49,051 nt of DNA from Planctomycetota bacterium (GTDB taxonomy: Bacteria; Planctomycetota; PLA2; JAEUHO01), in assembly GCA_030065025.1 (NCBI GenBank), contig JASJDY010000032.1, positions 1-49,051 of the forward strand, in the 5' to 3' direction. Within the stretch, counting starts at the first letter, position 1. Each line of letters starts with the position of its first letter. The position numbers and the translations under genes were made by a program. The notes below the pieces were generated by a model. It was not told the origin of the DNA. It worked only from the letters and a program-made list of their open reading frames with translations, and ran no database searches. Shown here piece by piece: positions 10,237 to 21,280 of the stretch.

Positions 10237-11395
10237 ACGCCGTGATCGCCTTGTCGATGTCCTCGTCCGAGTGCGCCGCCGAGAGCTGGACGCGGATGCG
10301 CGCCTGGCCCTTGGGCACCACCGGGTACGAGAAGCCGATGACGTAGATGCCCTTGGCGAGCATCGCGTCGGCCATCTGCATGCTGAGGCGGGCATCGCCC
10401 AGCATGATCGGGACGATCGGGTGGATGCCGGGCCGGATGTCGAAGCCGGCGGCCGTCATGCCCTCCCGGAAGCGCATCGTGTTGGCCTCGAGCTTGTCGC
10501 GCAGCTCCGTCGTTCCGCTGAGCAGGTCCATGCATGCGATCGACGCCGCGACGATGGGCGGCGCCACGGTGTTGCTGAACAGGTACGGACGCGAGCGCTG
10601 GCGCAGGAGGTCGACGATCTCCTTGCGCGCAGCCGTGAAGCCGCCCGACGCGCCGCCGAGGGCCTTGCCCAGCGTCGACGTGATGATGTCGACGCGGTCC
10701 TGCACGCCGTGGTGCTCGGGCGTGCCGCGCCCGGTCTTGCCGATGAAGCCGGTTGCGTGCGAGTCGTCGACGAGCACCATTGCCTCGAAGCGTTCGGCGA
10801 TGTCGCAAACCTCGTCGAGCTTCGCGATGTCGCCGTCCATGCTGAACACGCCGTCTGTCGCGACCAGCACGCGGCGCGCCCCGCCCTCACGGGCCTCGGT
10901 GAGCTTCGCCTCGAGGTCGGCCATGTCGTCGTGCGCGTAGCGGAAGCGCTTGGCCTTGCAGAGACGGATGCCGTCGATGATCGACGCGTGGTTCAGGCTC
11001 GCGGAGACGATGGCGTCCTCCGCGCTCAGCAGGGTCTCGAACAGGCCGCCGTTGGCGTCGAAGCAGGACGTGTAGAGGATCGCGGCCTCCTGGCCCACGA
11101 ACTCGGCGACGCGCCGCTCGAGCTCGGTGTGCTGGTCCTGCGTGCCGCAGATGAAGCGCACGGAGGCCATGCCGTAGCCGCGCTCGTCGAGCTCCTTGCG
11201 GACGGCGTCGACCAGCGCCGGATGGTTGGCGAGGCCGAGGTAGTTGTTGGCGCAGAAGTTGATCACCTCCTGCCCGTCCTGGACGCGGATGTGCGCGCTC
11301 TGCGGCGTCACGATGATGCGTTCATGCTTCGTGAGGCCGCCCGCCTCGATCTCGTCCAGCTCCTGTTGGAACCCAGCACGTACGGTATCGAACAT
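10190..11395 (-). CDS. kbl: glycine C-acetyltransferase (2-amino-3-ketobutyrate CoA ligase)
   Basis: [89 protein letters not shown] Shine-Dalgarno. Confidence 0.95.
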   Translation of the reverse strand: MFDTVRAGFQQELDEIEAGGLTKHERIIVTPQSAHIRVQDGQEVINFCANNYLGLANHPALVDAVRKELDERGYGMASVRFICGTQDQHTELERRVAEFVGQEAAILYTSCFDANGGLFETLLSAEDAIVSASLNHASIIDGIRLCKAKRFRYAHDDMADLEAKLTEAREGGARRVLVATDGVFSMDGDIAKLDEVCDIAERFEAMVLVDDSHATGFIGKTGRGTPEHHGVQDRVDIITSTLGKALGGASGGFTAARKEIVDLLRQRSRPYLFSNTVAPPIVAASIACMDLLSGTTELRDKLEANTMRFREGMTAAGFDIRPGIHPIVPIMLGDARLSMQMADAMLAKGIYVIGFSYPVVPKGQARIRVQLSAAHSDEDIDKAITAFTEVGHDLGVLGAAV

Positions 11396-11475
11396 CAGTG
11401 CCTCCTTCGGGACCCAAAGGGTAGCGCAGGCGGTGCCGGTGGTCGCCGGCAGTCGCGGCGCTTACCCTGGAGTTC

Positions 11476-12918
11476 GTGACGATTCGCACCCTCCTCGTGA
11501 CGGCCTTCGCGGCCCTCCTGATGATCGGTCTGCAGGGGCCTTCGACTGCCGTCGCAGACGACGCCGCCGACGCTCGCAAGGCGTTCCGTGCCGCCGTCCG
11601 TGCGGAGGACTGGAAGCTCCGCAAGGAGGCCTACTTCACGATCGCGGACTACGACAGCGCGGAGGTCGTGAAGGAGATCCTCACGGCCATGGGCCGCGAG
11701 AAGAACCCGGCCGTGCTGCTCACGGCCATCGGCGTCCTGGGCGGACTGCAGAGCGAGGGCGCCCAGGAAGAGCTCATCCGCCAGTTCGGCAAGGCACGCG
11801 GCACGCGCAAGCTGTACGTGCTGCTCGTCCTCGCCCGGCAGAAGGGCGACCTGGCCGTGCCCGTCCTCCTCGAGACCGTGCGCGGCAAGGACGCGCCGGC
11901 GATGGCACAGGCCGCACTGGCGCTGGGGGAGAAGGAGGTCGAGGAGGCCGTGCCCGACCTCGTGCGCCTGCTGCGCCACAAGGACTGGCAGGTCCGCCGG
12001 GCCGGCGCGATGGCCCTCCGGCGCCTCGCACAGCCGCCGCCGCCCAAGCCCAAGAAGGGCGAGCAGCCGGATCCGAACTTCCGCTGGCCGGTGAGCGATG
12101 CCCTGAAGGCGCCCGAGGTCACGCAGGCCCTCGTCGCGGTCCTCGGTAGCTCGAAGGGTCGCGACCGACGTGACGCCCTGCACGCGCTCGACGCGATCCA
12201 CGACAAGCAGTTCGGCGACAACGTCGCCGCGTGGAAGCTCTTCGCGCAGGGCAAGGAAGTCGACGAGCGCACCCTGCGCAAGCGCAAGCGCCCCGCCCAC
12301 GCCTACGGCATCCCGCTCTACGGCCAGCGCGTCGTCCTCATCTACGACAACAGCCTGCGCAGCGGCGACCCCCACGCCTTCGGCAGCGACGACCGCATGC
12401 TCGAGGTGTGCGAGGTGCCGGGCAGCCGGCCGCTGCTGCACATGCGCCTGCGCACCGTCGGTCAGTTCGCCCAGGCGCACTACAAACGCGCCATCCTCGA
12501 CATGCCGAAGGGCACGAAGTTCGAGCTGATCCACTTCAACGAGATCGTGCATTCCGTCTTCGGGAAGTTTGCGAGCGCCGGAACGGCCAGCCGCAAGGTC
12601 GTCGAAGAAGTGTTCACCGAGATGAAGAACGACAACGGCATCGCCAGCTACACCGCGCTCGAGACGGCGCTCGACACGGGTGGCGGATCGGACGCGAAGG
12701 CCTGGAAGAAGGGGCCCGACGAGATCGTGTTCACGACGTGCAACGTGCCGACCCACGGCGAGATCAAGGAAGCCGACGTCGTGGGCGCCGCGATCGCCCT
12801 GAAGGCTCGCCTGCGCATGGTGCCGATCCACACCGTGGGCATCGAGACGCACCCCTACGCCATGCTCGAGACGATCGCCCGCGAGACCGGCGGCGTGTAC
12901 CGGAACTACGTCAAGTAG
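11476..12918 (+). CDS. secreted HEAT-repeat protein with VWA-like C-terminal domain (degenerate MIDAS)
   Basis: GTG start, signal peptide MTIRTLLVTAFAALLMIGLQGPSTAVA; HEAT-type repeats (VPDLVRLLRHKDWQVRRAGAMALRRL); VWA-like YGQRVVLIYDNSLRSGDP ... PIHTVGIETHPYAMLETIARETGGVYRNYVK. Confidence 0.8.
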   Translation: MTIRTLLVTAFAALLMIGLQGPSTAVADDAADARKAFRAAVRAEDWKLRKEAYFTIADYDSAEVVKEILTAMGREKNPAVLLTAIGVLGGLQSEGAQEELIRQFGKARGTRKLYVLLVLARQKGDLAVPVLLETVRGKDAPAMAQAALALGEKEVEEAVPDLVRLLRHKDWQVRRAGAMALRRLAQPPPPKPKKGEQPDPNFRWPVSDALKAPEVTQALVAVLGSSKGRDRRDALHALDAIHDKQFGDNVAAWKLFAQGKEVDERTLRKRKRPAHAYGIPLYGQRVVLIYDNSLRSGDPHAFGSDDRMLEVCEVPGSRPLLHMRLRTVGQFAQAHYKRAILDMPKGTKFELIHFNEIVHSVFGKFASAGTASRKVVEEVFTEMKNDNGIASYTALETALDTGGGSDAKAWKKGPDEIVFTTCNVPTHGEIKEADVVGAAIALKARLRMVPIHTVGIETHPYAMLETIARETGGVYRNYVK

Positions 12919-12975
12919 CGACCGGGCCTGGGCGCCGGTGGTACCCTGCGAAGAACCCCCCTGGGGAGGTTCCCG

Positions 12976-13911
12976 ATGATGCGCAGCAGCGTCCGCTCGA
13001 GCGGTTTCTTCGTTCTCTTCCTCGTCGCAGCGTTCGTCCTGCCGCTTGTGGGCTTCGGCCCGGCGGTGGCCGAGGAGGACGCCAAGAAGAAGGAGAAGCC
13101 GATCCCGCCTCTCGCCTCCGACGAGGAGGCGGCCGAGGCGCTGAAGGCCTTCAAGGTCGACTTCAAGGCGAAAGGCCTGAAGGGCGAGGAGAAGATCGGC
13201 GCCAAGGCGTGGGCGCTCACCACGCTCTCCAAGGTGCAGCACCCGAAGGTGGTCGACGAGATCGCCAAGCACACCAAGAACCGCAACGCCGACCTGCGCA
13301 CGGGCGCGGTGCTGGCGCTCGGCAATCAGCGCCGCATCCCGGGCTACGCCGGCAAGGCGGTCGTCGTCGCACTGAAGCGCCACGGCAAGGACGCGACGTT
13401 CGTCATGGCCTCACTGGAGTCCATCGGCAAGCTCCGCTACTTCGGTGCCAAGCAGCAGCTCGCCGAGCTGATGAAGCACCACGAGTACGCCGTCGTGAAG
13501 AACGCGCTCGTGACCATCGGGCGGCTCAACGACGCGCGCTTCATCGCAGACATCGTGAAGCTCATGAAGGAGCTCAAGCTCGAGAAGGGCGCCAAGTGGG
13601 ACGGCGTCAACGTCACCTACGACACGGGCACCGCCGGCGACCACGACCAGAAGATGGCCGAGAAGATCGGCAAGGCGCAGGAAGCCAAGAACAAGAAGAA
13701 GGGCAAGCGCGCCGCCAAGAGCATGCGTGACCTCGGCCCGATCGTGCTGGAGGTCATGTACGACCTCACCGGCGAGCGCTTCACCGGCGGCATCGAGGCG
13801 CGCAAGTGGCTCGACAAGAACCGCGCGGACGTGGACAAGAAGGTCGCCGCGGCGAAGAAGGTCGCCGACGACCAGGCGAAGGAAGCGACGGAGCTGAAGA
13901 AGAAGCGGTAG
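12976..13911 (+). CDS. secreted HEAT-repeat-like protein
   Basis: Signal peptide MMRSSVRSSGFFVLFLVAAFVLPLVGFGPAVAEE; repeated helical units (NADLRTGAVLALGNQRRIPGYAGKAVVVALKRHGKDATFVMASLESIGKL); GGGGAGG Shine-Dalgarno. Confidence 0.75.
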   Translation: MMRSSVRSSGFFVLFLVAAFVLPLVGFGPAVAEEDAKKKEKPIPPLASDEEAAEALKAFKVDFKAKGLKGEEKIGAKAWALTTLSKVQHPKVVDEIAKHTKNRNADLRTGAVLALGNQRRIPGYAGKAVVVALKRHGKDATFVMASLESIGKLRYFGAKQQLAELMKHHEYAVVKNALVTIGRLNDARFIADIVKLMKELKLEKGAKWDGVNVTYDTGTAGDHDQKMAEKIGKAQEAKNKKKGKRAAKSMRDLGPIVLEVMYDLTGERFTGGIEARKWLDKNRADVDKKVAAAKKVADDQAKEATELKKKR

Positions 13912-13916
13912 CCCCG

Positions 13917-14153
13917 CTACTCCTCACCGTCCTCCCCGATCGCCTCGACGGGGCAGCCCTCGAGCGCCTCGCGACAGAGGTCGATGTCCTCAGCGCTGCT
14001 GGGCTGGGTGTGGACGAACGAGTAGCCGCGGTCGTCGTTGCGGGTGAAGAAGTTCGGCGCCGTCTCGCGGCACGCGTCGCAGTCGATGCACTGATCGTCG
14101 ACGTAGAAGGTGCCGGGAACGTTCTCCGGGAGCTTGTTCTCGCGATCCGCCAC
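13917..14153 (-). CDS. single-cluster ferredoxin (4Fe-4S type)
   Basis: DDQCIDCDACRETAPNFF ... DLCREALEGCPVEAI. GTG start at 14153 is preferred because AAGGA lies just upstream; the ORF can extend to a TTG at 14180. Confidence 0.85.
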   Translation of the reverse strand: MADRENKLPENVPGTFYVDDQCIDCDACRETAPNFFTRNDDRGYSFVHTQPSSAEDIDLCREALEGCPVEAIGEDGEE

Positions 14154-14207
14154 GACGTGTCCTTTCTCAGGGCTGGCCAAGGTACCAACGCGGGGGCCCG
14201 CTGTGGT

Positions 14208-14420
14208 CTAGGAGCTACGGCGTCCACGCGCGAAAGCAGCGGACAGCACGAGGACGGCGCCGACCGCGAAGAACGCGCCTGCCACCGCCCAGACGATGAT
14301 CTGCGGCCAGCGCAGGATCGCGTAGCCGATCCCGCCGAGGACCGCTCCGCCCACCAGCATGCCGAGTCGCCAGCCGGGGCTGCGCCCGTCCCGCGGTACG
14401 AGGGGAGGGGATGTGCTCAT
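14208..14420 (-). CDS. small membrane protein (two predicted TM helices)
   Basis: MSTSPPLVPRDGRSPGWRLGMLVGGAVLGGIGYAILRWPQIIVWAVAGAFFAVGAVLVLSAAFARGRRSS; TGATG stop/start overlap with the upstream carbamoyltransferase. Confidence 0.65.
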   Translation of the reverse strand: MSTSPPLVPRDGRSPGWRLGMLVGGAVLGGIGYAILRWPQIIVWAVAGAFFAVGAVLVLSAAFARGRRSS

Positions 14421-15442
14421 CAGACGCCGAGGACCTCCTGGAAGAGAGCTCGCTGGATGTGGAGCCGGTTGCCAGCCTGGCGCACGACCAGGCTCCCCGG
14501 AGCGTCGACGACCGCGTCGTCGACCTCCACGTTCCGGCGGATGGGCATGGCGTGCATGAAGCGGGCGCCGTTCGTCGACGCCATGAGCGCGGCGGTGATC
14601 CGGCGCTCGCGGTGCTGCTCCCGCATCGAGCGCTCCTTCTCCGGGCTGCCGTGCCGGTCGATGCTGCCCCACGAAGCGGCGTAGACCACGTCGGCCCCGT
14701 CCACGGCCTCCTCCAGCGAGCTCACGCTCCGCAGCGATCCGCCCGACGTCGCCGCCGTGTGCTCCAGCGACTGCTGGACGCGTGCGTCGAGGGGGAAGCC
14801 ATCCGGATGCGAGATCGTCAGGTCCATGCCCAGCTTGCACGCCATCATGCTGATGCCGTGCGGCACGGCGAGCGGACGCGCCTTGGGGTGGTAGGCCCAG
14901 GCGAGGGTCAGCTTGCGGCCCGGCAGGTCGCCCAGCTCTTCTTCGAGGGTCAGCGCGTCGCCCCACGCCTGACACGGGTGATCGAGCACGGACTCCATGT
15001 TGAAGATCGGCACGGTCGCGTGCTTCTGGAAGGAGACGATCACGCGGTCCCGCCGATCGCGGGCCCAATCGCCTTCCTTGCCCAGCGCGCGGATCGCGAT
15101 GATGTCGGCGTACTCCGAGAGCACACGGGCGGCGTCCTGGACGTGCTCGTCGGCGAGGTCGTCCATGACCGCGCCTTCCTGCATCTCGAGCGCCCACAGG
15201 TCGCGGCCCGCGACCATGTCGATCACGGTGCCGCCCAGGCTGGAGAAGGCGATCGCGAAGGAGGCGCGCGTCCGCAGCGACGGATCGAAGAAGACCATCG
15301 CGAGCGAGCGCCCGCGCAGGGGCGAGCCGTGCCCCACGGTCTTGTGTGCGCGAGCCCGCTCGATGACCGCGCGGATCTCCTCGGCGCTGAAGGTGTCGAG
15401 CGTGACCACGTCCCGCCCGGTGATGCTCGGACCGTCCCTCAT
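14420..15442 (-). CDS. N-acetyl- (or N-succinyl-) ornithine carbamoyltransferase-like
   Basis: FFDPSLRTRASFAIAFSSLGGTVIDMVAGRDLWALE; DWARDRRDRVIVSFQKHATVPIFNMESVLDHPCQAWGDALTLEEELG; LAWAYHPKARPLAVPHGISMMACKLGMDLTISHPDG; FMHAMPIRRNVEVDDAVVD. Closer to recalled AOTCase/SOTCase than to OTCase. Confidence 0.85.
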   Translation of the reverse strand: MRDGPSITGRDVVTLDTFSAEEIRAVIERARAHKTVGHGSPLRGRSLAMVFFDPSLRTRASFAIAFSSLGGTVIDMVAGRDLWALEMQEGAVMDDLADEHVQDAARVLSEYADIIAIRALGKEGDWARDRRDRVIVSFQKHATVPIFNMESVLDHPCQAWGDALTLEEELGDLPGRKLTLAWAYHPKARPLAVPHGISMMACKLGMDLTISHPDGFPLDARVQQSLEHTAATSGGSLRSVSSLEEAVDGADVVYAASWGSIDRHGSPEKERSMREQHRERRITAALMASTNGARFMHAMPIRRNVEVDDAVVDAPGSLVVRQAGNRLHIQRALFQEVLGV

Positions 15443-15505
15443 GGCGGCGCAGCCTACCTGCCTCGGGGCTTGCTCGCGAGGCGCCCCGGAGGGATCTTGG
15501 GGGGC

Positions 15506-16738
<1,233 letters not shown>

Positions 16739-16784
16739 AGCGGGTAGGATCGGAGCGCGCAGCAGGCGCCCCAGGAGACCGCCG

Positions 16785-18062
16785 ATGGCCGACGACGCCG
16801 CAGGGGCCGGACAGCCCGAAGCCCTCGACCAGGACGTGATGCAGAGCCTCCTGGACATCACCCGGCGCATCAACGCCGAGGTCGATCCGGACGCCGTGCT
16901 CGGCACGATCGTCGACAGCCTCGTCTCGCTCGTGGCGGCCGACCGCGGCTTCCTCATGCTGCGCGGTGACGACGGCAACCTCGAGTTCGCCATCGCCCGC
17001 GACAAGAAGGGCGAGCCCCTCGAGGAGAAGAAGTTCCGCGTCAGCAGCGGCGTCGTGGACGAGGTCGCGGAGAGCGGCGAGACGCGCCTCATCGACGACG
17101 CCGCAGCGTCCGACGCCTACAACGCGCGGATGAGCATCGTGAGCCTCTCGCTGCGCACGATCCTGTGCGTGCCGCTCAAGACGTCGCACGGCGTGATCGG
17201 CGTCATCTACGTCGACAGCAACGCCATCACGCGCCGCTTCACCGAGAACGACGTGCCGCTCATCGAGGCGTTCGCCGCCCAGGCCGCCGCGACCGTGGAC
17301 CGTGTGCGCCTGCAGCAGGCGGAGCGCGAGCGCGATCGCATGGCCGCACAGCTCTCCGTGGCCTCGGACATCCAGAAGACGTTCCTGCCCAGCACCTTCC
17401 CGCCGAAGGAAGGCGTGCGCGGCGCGGTGGCAAGCGTCGCCGCACTCGAGGTCGGCGGAGACTTCTACGACGTGCTGAGCCTGCCGGGCGGCCGGGTCGG
17501 CTTCCTCGTCGGCGACGTCTCGGGCAAGGGCGTGCCGGGTGCGCTCTTCGGTGCCCGGCTGATGTCCGACGTCCGCTACCAGGCGCTCTACCGCGACGAC
17601 GTCGCCGAGACGCTCAGCCACGTGAACGACATCGTGGCGGAGCGCGCGACGCGCGGGATGTTCGTCACGATGTTCTACGGCGTGCTCGATCCCGCCAGCG
17701 GCGAGCTCGAGTACGGCAACGCCGGGCACCTGGCGCCGCTGATCCGCGCCCCCGATGGATCGCTGACGGAATGGCTGGAGCCCGCGGGCGTGCCGCTCGG
17801 CATCCTGCCGGGGACCCGCTACGAGGCGGGCCGGCGCTCGCTCGCGCCGGGTGAGACGCTCGTGGTGCTGAGCGACGGCCCCGCCGACGCCGTCGGCGCG
17901 GGCGGCGAGCGCTTCGGGGACGACCGCGTGCACGCCACGCTCAAGGCCAGCTCGGGCGAGCCGGACGCGCTCGTGAGCGGCCTGCTCCAGGCGGTCGCCG
18001 AGTTCACGGGCAACCGGCCCCAGGCGGACGATCAGACGCTGCTGGCGATCGCGCTGGCGTAG
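16785..18062 (+). CDS. GAF domain - PP2C/SpoIIE-type serine phosphatase
   Basis: GAF (ADRGFLMLRGDDGNLEFAIARDKKG); linker QLSVASDIQKTFLPSTFP; phosphatase EVGGDFYDVLSLPGGRVGFLVGDVSGKGVPGALF, NAGHLAPLIRAPDGSL, LVVLSDGPADAV. Confidence 0.93.
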   Translation: MADDAAGAGQPEALDQDVMQSLLDITRRINAEVDPDAVLGTIVDSLVSLVAADRGFLMLRGDDGNLEFAIARDKKGEPLEEKKFRVSSGVVDEVAESGETRLIDDAAASDAYNARMSIVSLSLRTILCVPLKTSHGVIGVIYVDSNAITRRFTENDVPLIEAFAAQAAATVDRVRLQQAERERDRMAAQLSVASDIQKTFLPSTFPPKEGVRGAVASVAALEVGGDFYDVLSLPGGRVGFLVGDVSGKGVPGALFGARLMSDVRYQALYRDDVAETLSHVNDIVAERATRGMFVTMFYGVLDPASGELEYGNAGHLAPLIRAPDGSLTEWLEPAGVPLGILPGTRYEAGRRSLAPGETLVVLSDGPADAVGAGGERFGDDRVHATLKASSGEPDALVSGLLQAVAEFTGNRPQADDQTLLAIALA

Positions 18063-19237
18063 TGGCGTTGCAGCCTGCCGCGCTCTCGCCGTGGACCTAC
18101 CTGCTGCGCAACCCGCGCCGCATCGCGCCGGTGTTCCTCATCCAGGTGCTCGTGACGGCGCTGCTCGTGCTGATCATCACGCCGACGAACGCCTTCGAGG
18201 CGACGGCGCGCGCCAACGTGAAGCCGCTCGACGGCTTCACGATCGTCCGGCCGCGTGTCATCAACGGGTTCGACGAAGAGCTCCTCCGACTCCTCGATGC
18301 GAACCCACAGCTGCGCGCGCGCGTCGAGGCGAAGATGTTCTGGCTGCGCATGCCGATGATCGTCGGCGAGGGCGTGGCCCCGATGATCGCGCTGCCGCAG
18401 TCCTTCTGGGCTGAGTTCCTCGACGGGGTCGGCAGCACGCTGGTCGACGGCGAGATGCCCGAGCCGGGCTCCGACGGCGTGGTGCTGCACGAGGCGGTCG
18501 TGCGCGCCAAGGGGCTGAAGATCGGTGAGGCCTTCGGCAAGCTCGTCGATCCGCAGGACATGACGCCCGGGCGCTTCACGCTCGTGGGCGTGCTGGGCGG
18601 TGAGGCGCGCATCGGGCTCGCGGACCACGCGTATGCATCCGAGCCGCTGTTCGTGCTCGCCCGCGTCCCGCCCTTTCAGGTGATCTACGCCAAGGCGGGG
18701 GGCAAGGCGGCGAGCGACGCGTACCTGCGCGAGGCGCGGCACGAGGAGGCGTTCGGCGAGGGAGAGAAGGCCTTCGACGTGATCGATGCCGCCTACATGG
18801 ACGAGCGCATCGCCGGCATGCTCGCCAACCTGCCGCTCATCATCGGCTTCATCACGCTCAGCGTCGGCATCGTCGTCGCGCTCGTCATCTCGCTCCTCAA
18901 CGTGATCGCCTTCCAGGTGCGTGTCGACGAGTTCGGCCTCTACCTCGCCGTGGGCCACCGCCGGGCGCGGCTCGTGCGCAAGCTCGCGGTCGAGACGGCC
19001 GCGGTCGCCATCGCGGCGTGGCTCGCGGGCCTGGCCCTCGGCATCGGCGGTGTCGCCCTCTACCGCGACCTGTGGCTCGAGCCGCGCGGCATCCTGCTGA
19101 CGGTCGTCGATCCGCGGCCGCTGCTGTTCTCCCTGAGCGTTCCGGTTCTCAGCACCCTCACGGGCGCCATCGCGCTGGGACGTCGGCTGCACCGCATGGA
19201 TCCGGTCGCCGTGATCCAGCGGAGGGGGGCCGGATGA
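18062..19237 (+). CDS. ABC transporter permease (FtsX/MacB-like)
   Basis: GTG start overlapping the upstream TAG; four TM segments; QVRVDEFGLYLAVGHRRARLVRKLAVETAAVAIAAW; ends in ATGA overlap with the ATPase. Confidence 0.82.
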   Translation: MALQPAALSPWTYLLRNPRRIAPVFLIQVLVTALLVLIITPTNAFEATARANVKPLDGFTIVRPRVINGFDEELLRLLDANPQLRARVEAKMFWLRMPMIVGEGVAPMIALPQSFWAEFLDGVGSTLVDGEMPEPGSDGVVLHEAVVRAKGLKIGEAFGKLVDPQDMTPGRFTLVGVLGGEARIGLADHAYASEPLFVLARVPPFQVIYAKAGGKAASDAYLREARHEEAFGEGEKAFDVIDAAYMDERIAGMLANLPLIIGFITLSVGIVVALVISLLNVIAFQVRVDEFGLYLAVGHRRARLVRKLAVETAAVAIAAWLAGLALGIGGVALYRDLWLEPRGILLTVVDPRPLLFSLSVPVLSTLTGAIALGRRLHRMDPVAVIQRRGAG

Positions 19238-19893
19238 GTGCCGACGTCCTCCTGCGCGCCACCGACGTGTCCCTCGAGTACCTCGACGGCGCTCGCCGGA
19301 TCCGCGCCGTCGATCGGGTCTCGCTCGAGGTGCGGCGCGGCGAGTTCCTAGGCCTGGTGGGGCCCTCCGGCTCCGGCAAGTCGAGCCTGCTGTTCCTGCT
19401 CGCGGGCCTGCGCGCGCCCACGGCCGGCCACGTCGAGCTGCTCGGGCACGTGCTGCCGCCGCAGGCCGACGCGAGCGCCGCGCTGCGGCGCCGCCACGTC
19501 GGCTTCCTGTTCCAGGAGCCGTTCCTCGTGCCCTATCTGGACGTCCGCGAGAACGCCCTGGGCCACGCGACCCACCCCGAGGCGGAGACGCGCCTCGAGG
19601 CCCTGGCCGCGGCCATCGGCATGGAGACGATGCTGCGCGAGCGGCCGCACCGCCTCTCGGGCGGCGAGCGCCAGCGGGCCAGCCTGCTGCGCGCGCTCGC
19701 CAGCGCCCCCGACCTCGTCCTGGCCGACGAGCCGACGGCCAACCTGGACCAGGAGACCGGGCACGCGGTCATGGACGTCCTCCGCGCCCAGACGCAGGGG
19801 GCCGCCCTCATCGTCGTCACGCACGATCCCGGCATGCTCGAGGGCGCCGACCGTGTCCTCTTCCTCCGCGACGGGGTCCTGCAACAGGCGTAG
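19234..19893 (+). CDS. ABC transporter ATP-binding protein (LolD/MacB type)
   Basis: Walker A GPSGSGKSS; signature LSGGERQRASLLRAL; Walker B LVLADEPTANLD; VVTHD. Confidence 0.95.
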   Translation: MSADVLLRATDVSLEYLDGARRIRAVDRVSLEVRRGEFLGLVGPSGSGKSSLLFLLAGLRAPTAGHVELLGHVLPPQADASAALRRRHVGFLFQEPFLVPYLDVRENALGHATHPEAETRLEALAAAIGMETMLRERPHRLSGGERQRASLLRALASAPDLVLADEPTANLDQETGHAVMDVLRAQTQGAALIVVTHDPGMLEGADRVLFLRDGVLQQA

Positions 19894-19902
19894 ACTGCTT
19901 CC

Positions 19903-21270
19903 ATGGATGGGATCCGGATCGGTTGGCGGGCCACGGTACTGCTGGCGCTCCTGCTGGCGCTGCCGGCCGACGCGCACGCCCGCGGCGGCGAGCCGCTCAG
20001 CGCGAAGATCCCGGACGTGCGCAGGCTGCGCACTGCCGACGCACGCCGCCGGATCGAGCAGGCCGGCTTCAAGCTGGGCAAGGTCTACGAGGTGTCGCGC
20101 GAGCGCATCCTGCGCACCTGGAAGGTCCGCTATCCCGTCGGCTACGTGTTCATGCAGGCGCCGTCCTTCACCGAGACGAAGCCGATCGGCACGCCCATCC
20201 ACATCGTCGTCTCCGCCGCGCGCGACGGACCCGAGCTGCCGCCCGGCGTGCGCGAGCTGACCGAGCCCGAGCCGAAGAAGGCGCCGCCCAAGCCGCCGCC
20301 GCCCAAGGCCGACGACAACCGCCTCCCGCCGCCGGCGCCTGACGATCCGGCTCCAGAGATCGCAGAAGGCTCGCCCGACGCCCCGCGTGCCGCGCCGAAG
20401 GGCGATCCCCAGACGGTCCCGCCGCTCGTCGGGCTCGACCTGGCCCAAGCCGAGCAGTTGGCGCGTGAGGCCGACATGAAGCTGCACGTCGAGCGCGTGG
20501 CCGGGCATCCCGTCGGCCGCGTGCTCGAGCAGCTGCCCGCGTCGGGCCTGAAGCGACCGCCCGGCGGCATGATCAAGGTGGTCGTGACCGCAGGCGGCGA
20601 CTTCGAGGGCGAGCGGCCCGGCGCGCCGGAGGTCTACCTCGCCGAGATCGAGGTGCCGAACCTGCTCGACCGCACCCTGCTCCAGGCCCGCCGCATCATC
20701 GGCGACCTAGGCCTGCGCGTGCGCGAGGAGAAGGCCAAGCGCGGCCTCGCGGGCCGCGTCGTCGACCAGATGCCCATGGAGGGCGGCAAGGTCCCGAAGG
20801 GCGGCTTCGTGCGCATCTGGATCGGTCCCATGCCGGAGGGCGCGGACGACCCCGAAGCTCAGCCGCCGATGGGCCCGCTGCGCGCGCCGCGCGACCTGCC
20901 GGCGAAGTCGGCTCCCAAGAAGTCGGCTCCCAAGAAGGAGGATGCGCCGCCCGCGCCCGGTCCGCTACCGGGCGGCATCCCCGCGCCGGTCGCGCCGTCG
21001 GTGAACACGGAGATCCCCAAGGGCGAGGCCGTGCCCGTGGGCTTCACCTGGCGTGGCGTGCAGGGAGCGGCCGCCTACATCCTCGAGATCGAGGAGGAGG
21101 GCGCCGAGGGGCGCTGGATCGCCAACGCGCGCAAGACCTCGCGCCGGACGGCCGTGCTGCTCGAAATCGAGCGCCTCGATCCCAAGATGCAGAAGCGCCT
21201 GCGCTGGCGCGTACGCGCCGTGATCGGCGGCAGGGAAGGGAAGGCGAGCGACTGGGTGTTGTTGCGATGA
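19903..21270 (+). CDS. secreted PASTA-domain protein with C-terminal beta-sandwich-like region, no kinase domain
   Basis: Signal peptide; PASTA-like units IPDVRRLRTADARRRIEQAGFKLG..., VPPLVGLDLAQAEQLAREADMKL...GRVLEQLPASG, VPNLLDRTLLQARRIIGDLGLRV...GRVVDQMPMEG; FTWRGVQGAAAYILEIEEEG C-terminus. Confidence 0.85.
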   Translation: MDGIRIGWRATVLLALLLALPADAHARGGEPLSAKIPDVRRLRTADARRRIEQAGFKLGKVYEVSRERILRTWKVRYPVGYVFMQAPSFTETKPIGTPIHIVVSAARDGPELPPGVRELTEPEPKKAPPKPPPPKADDNRLPPPAPDDPAPEIAEGSPDAPRAAPKGDPQTVPPLVGLDLAQAEQLAREADMKLHVERVAGHPVGRVLEQLPASGLKRPPGGMIKVVVTAGGDFEGERPGAPEVYLAEIEVPNLLDRTLLQARRIIGDLGLRVREEKAKRGLAGRVVDQMPMEGGKVPKGGFVRIWIGPMPEGADDPEAQPPMGPLRAPRDLPAKSAPKKSAPKKEDAPPAPGPLPGGIPAPVAPSVNTEIPKGEAVPVGFTWRGVQGAAAYILEIEEEGAEGRWIANARKTSRRTAVLLEIERLDPKMQKRLRWRVRAVIGGREGKASDWVLLR

Positions 21271-21280
21271 GGGGCGCCGT

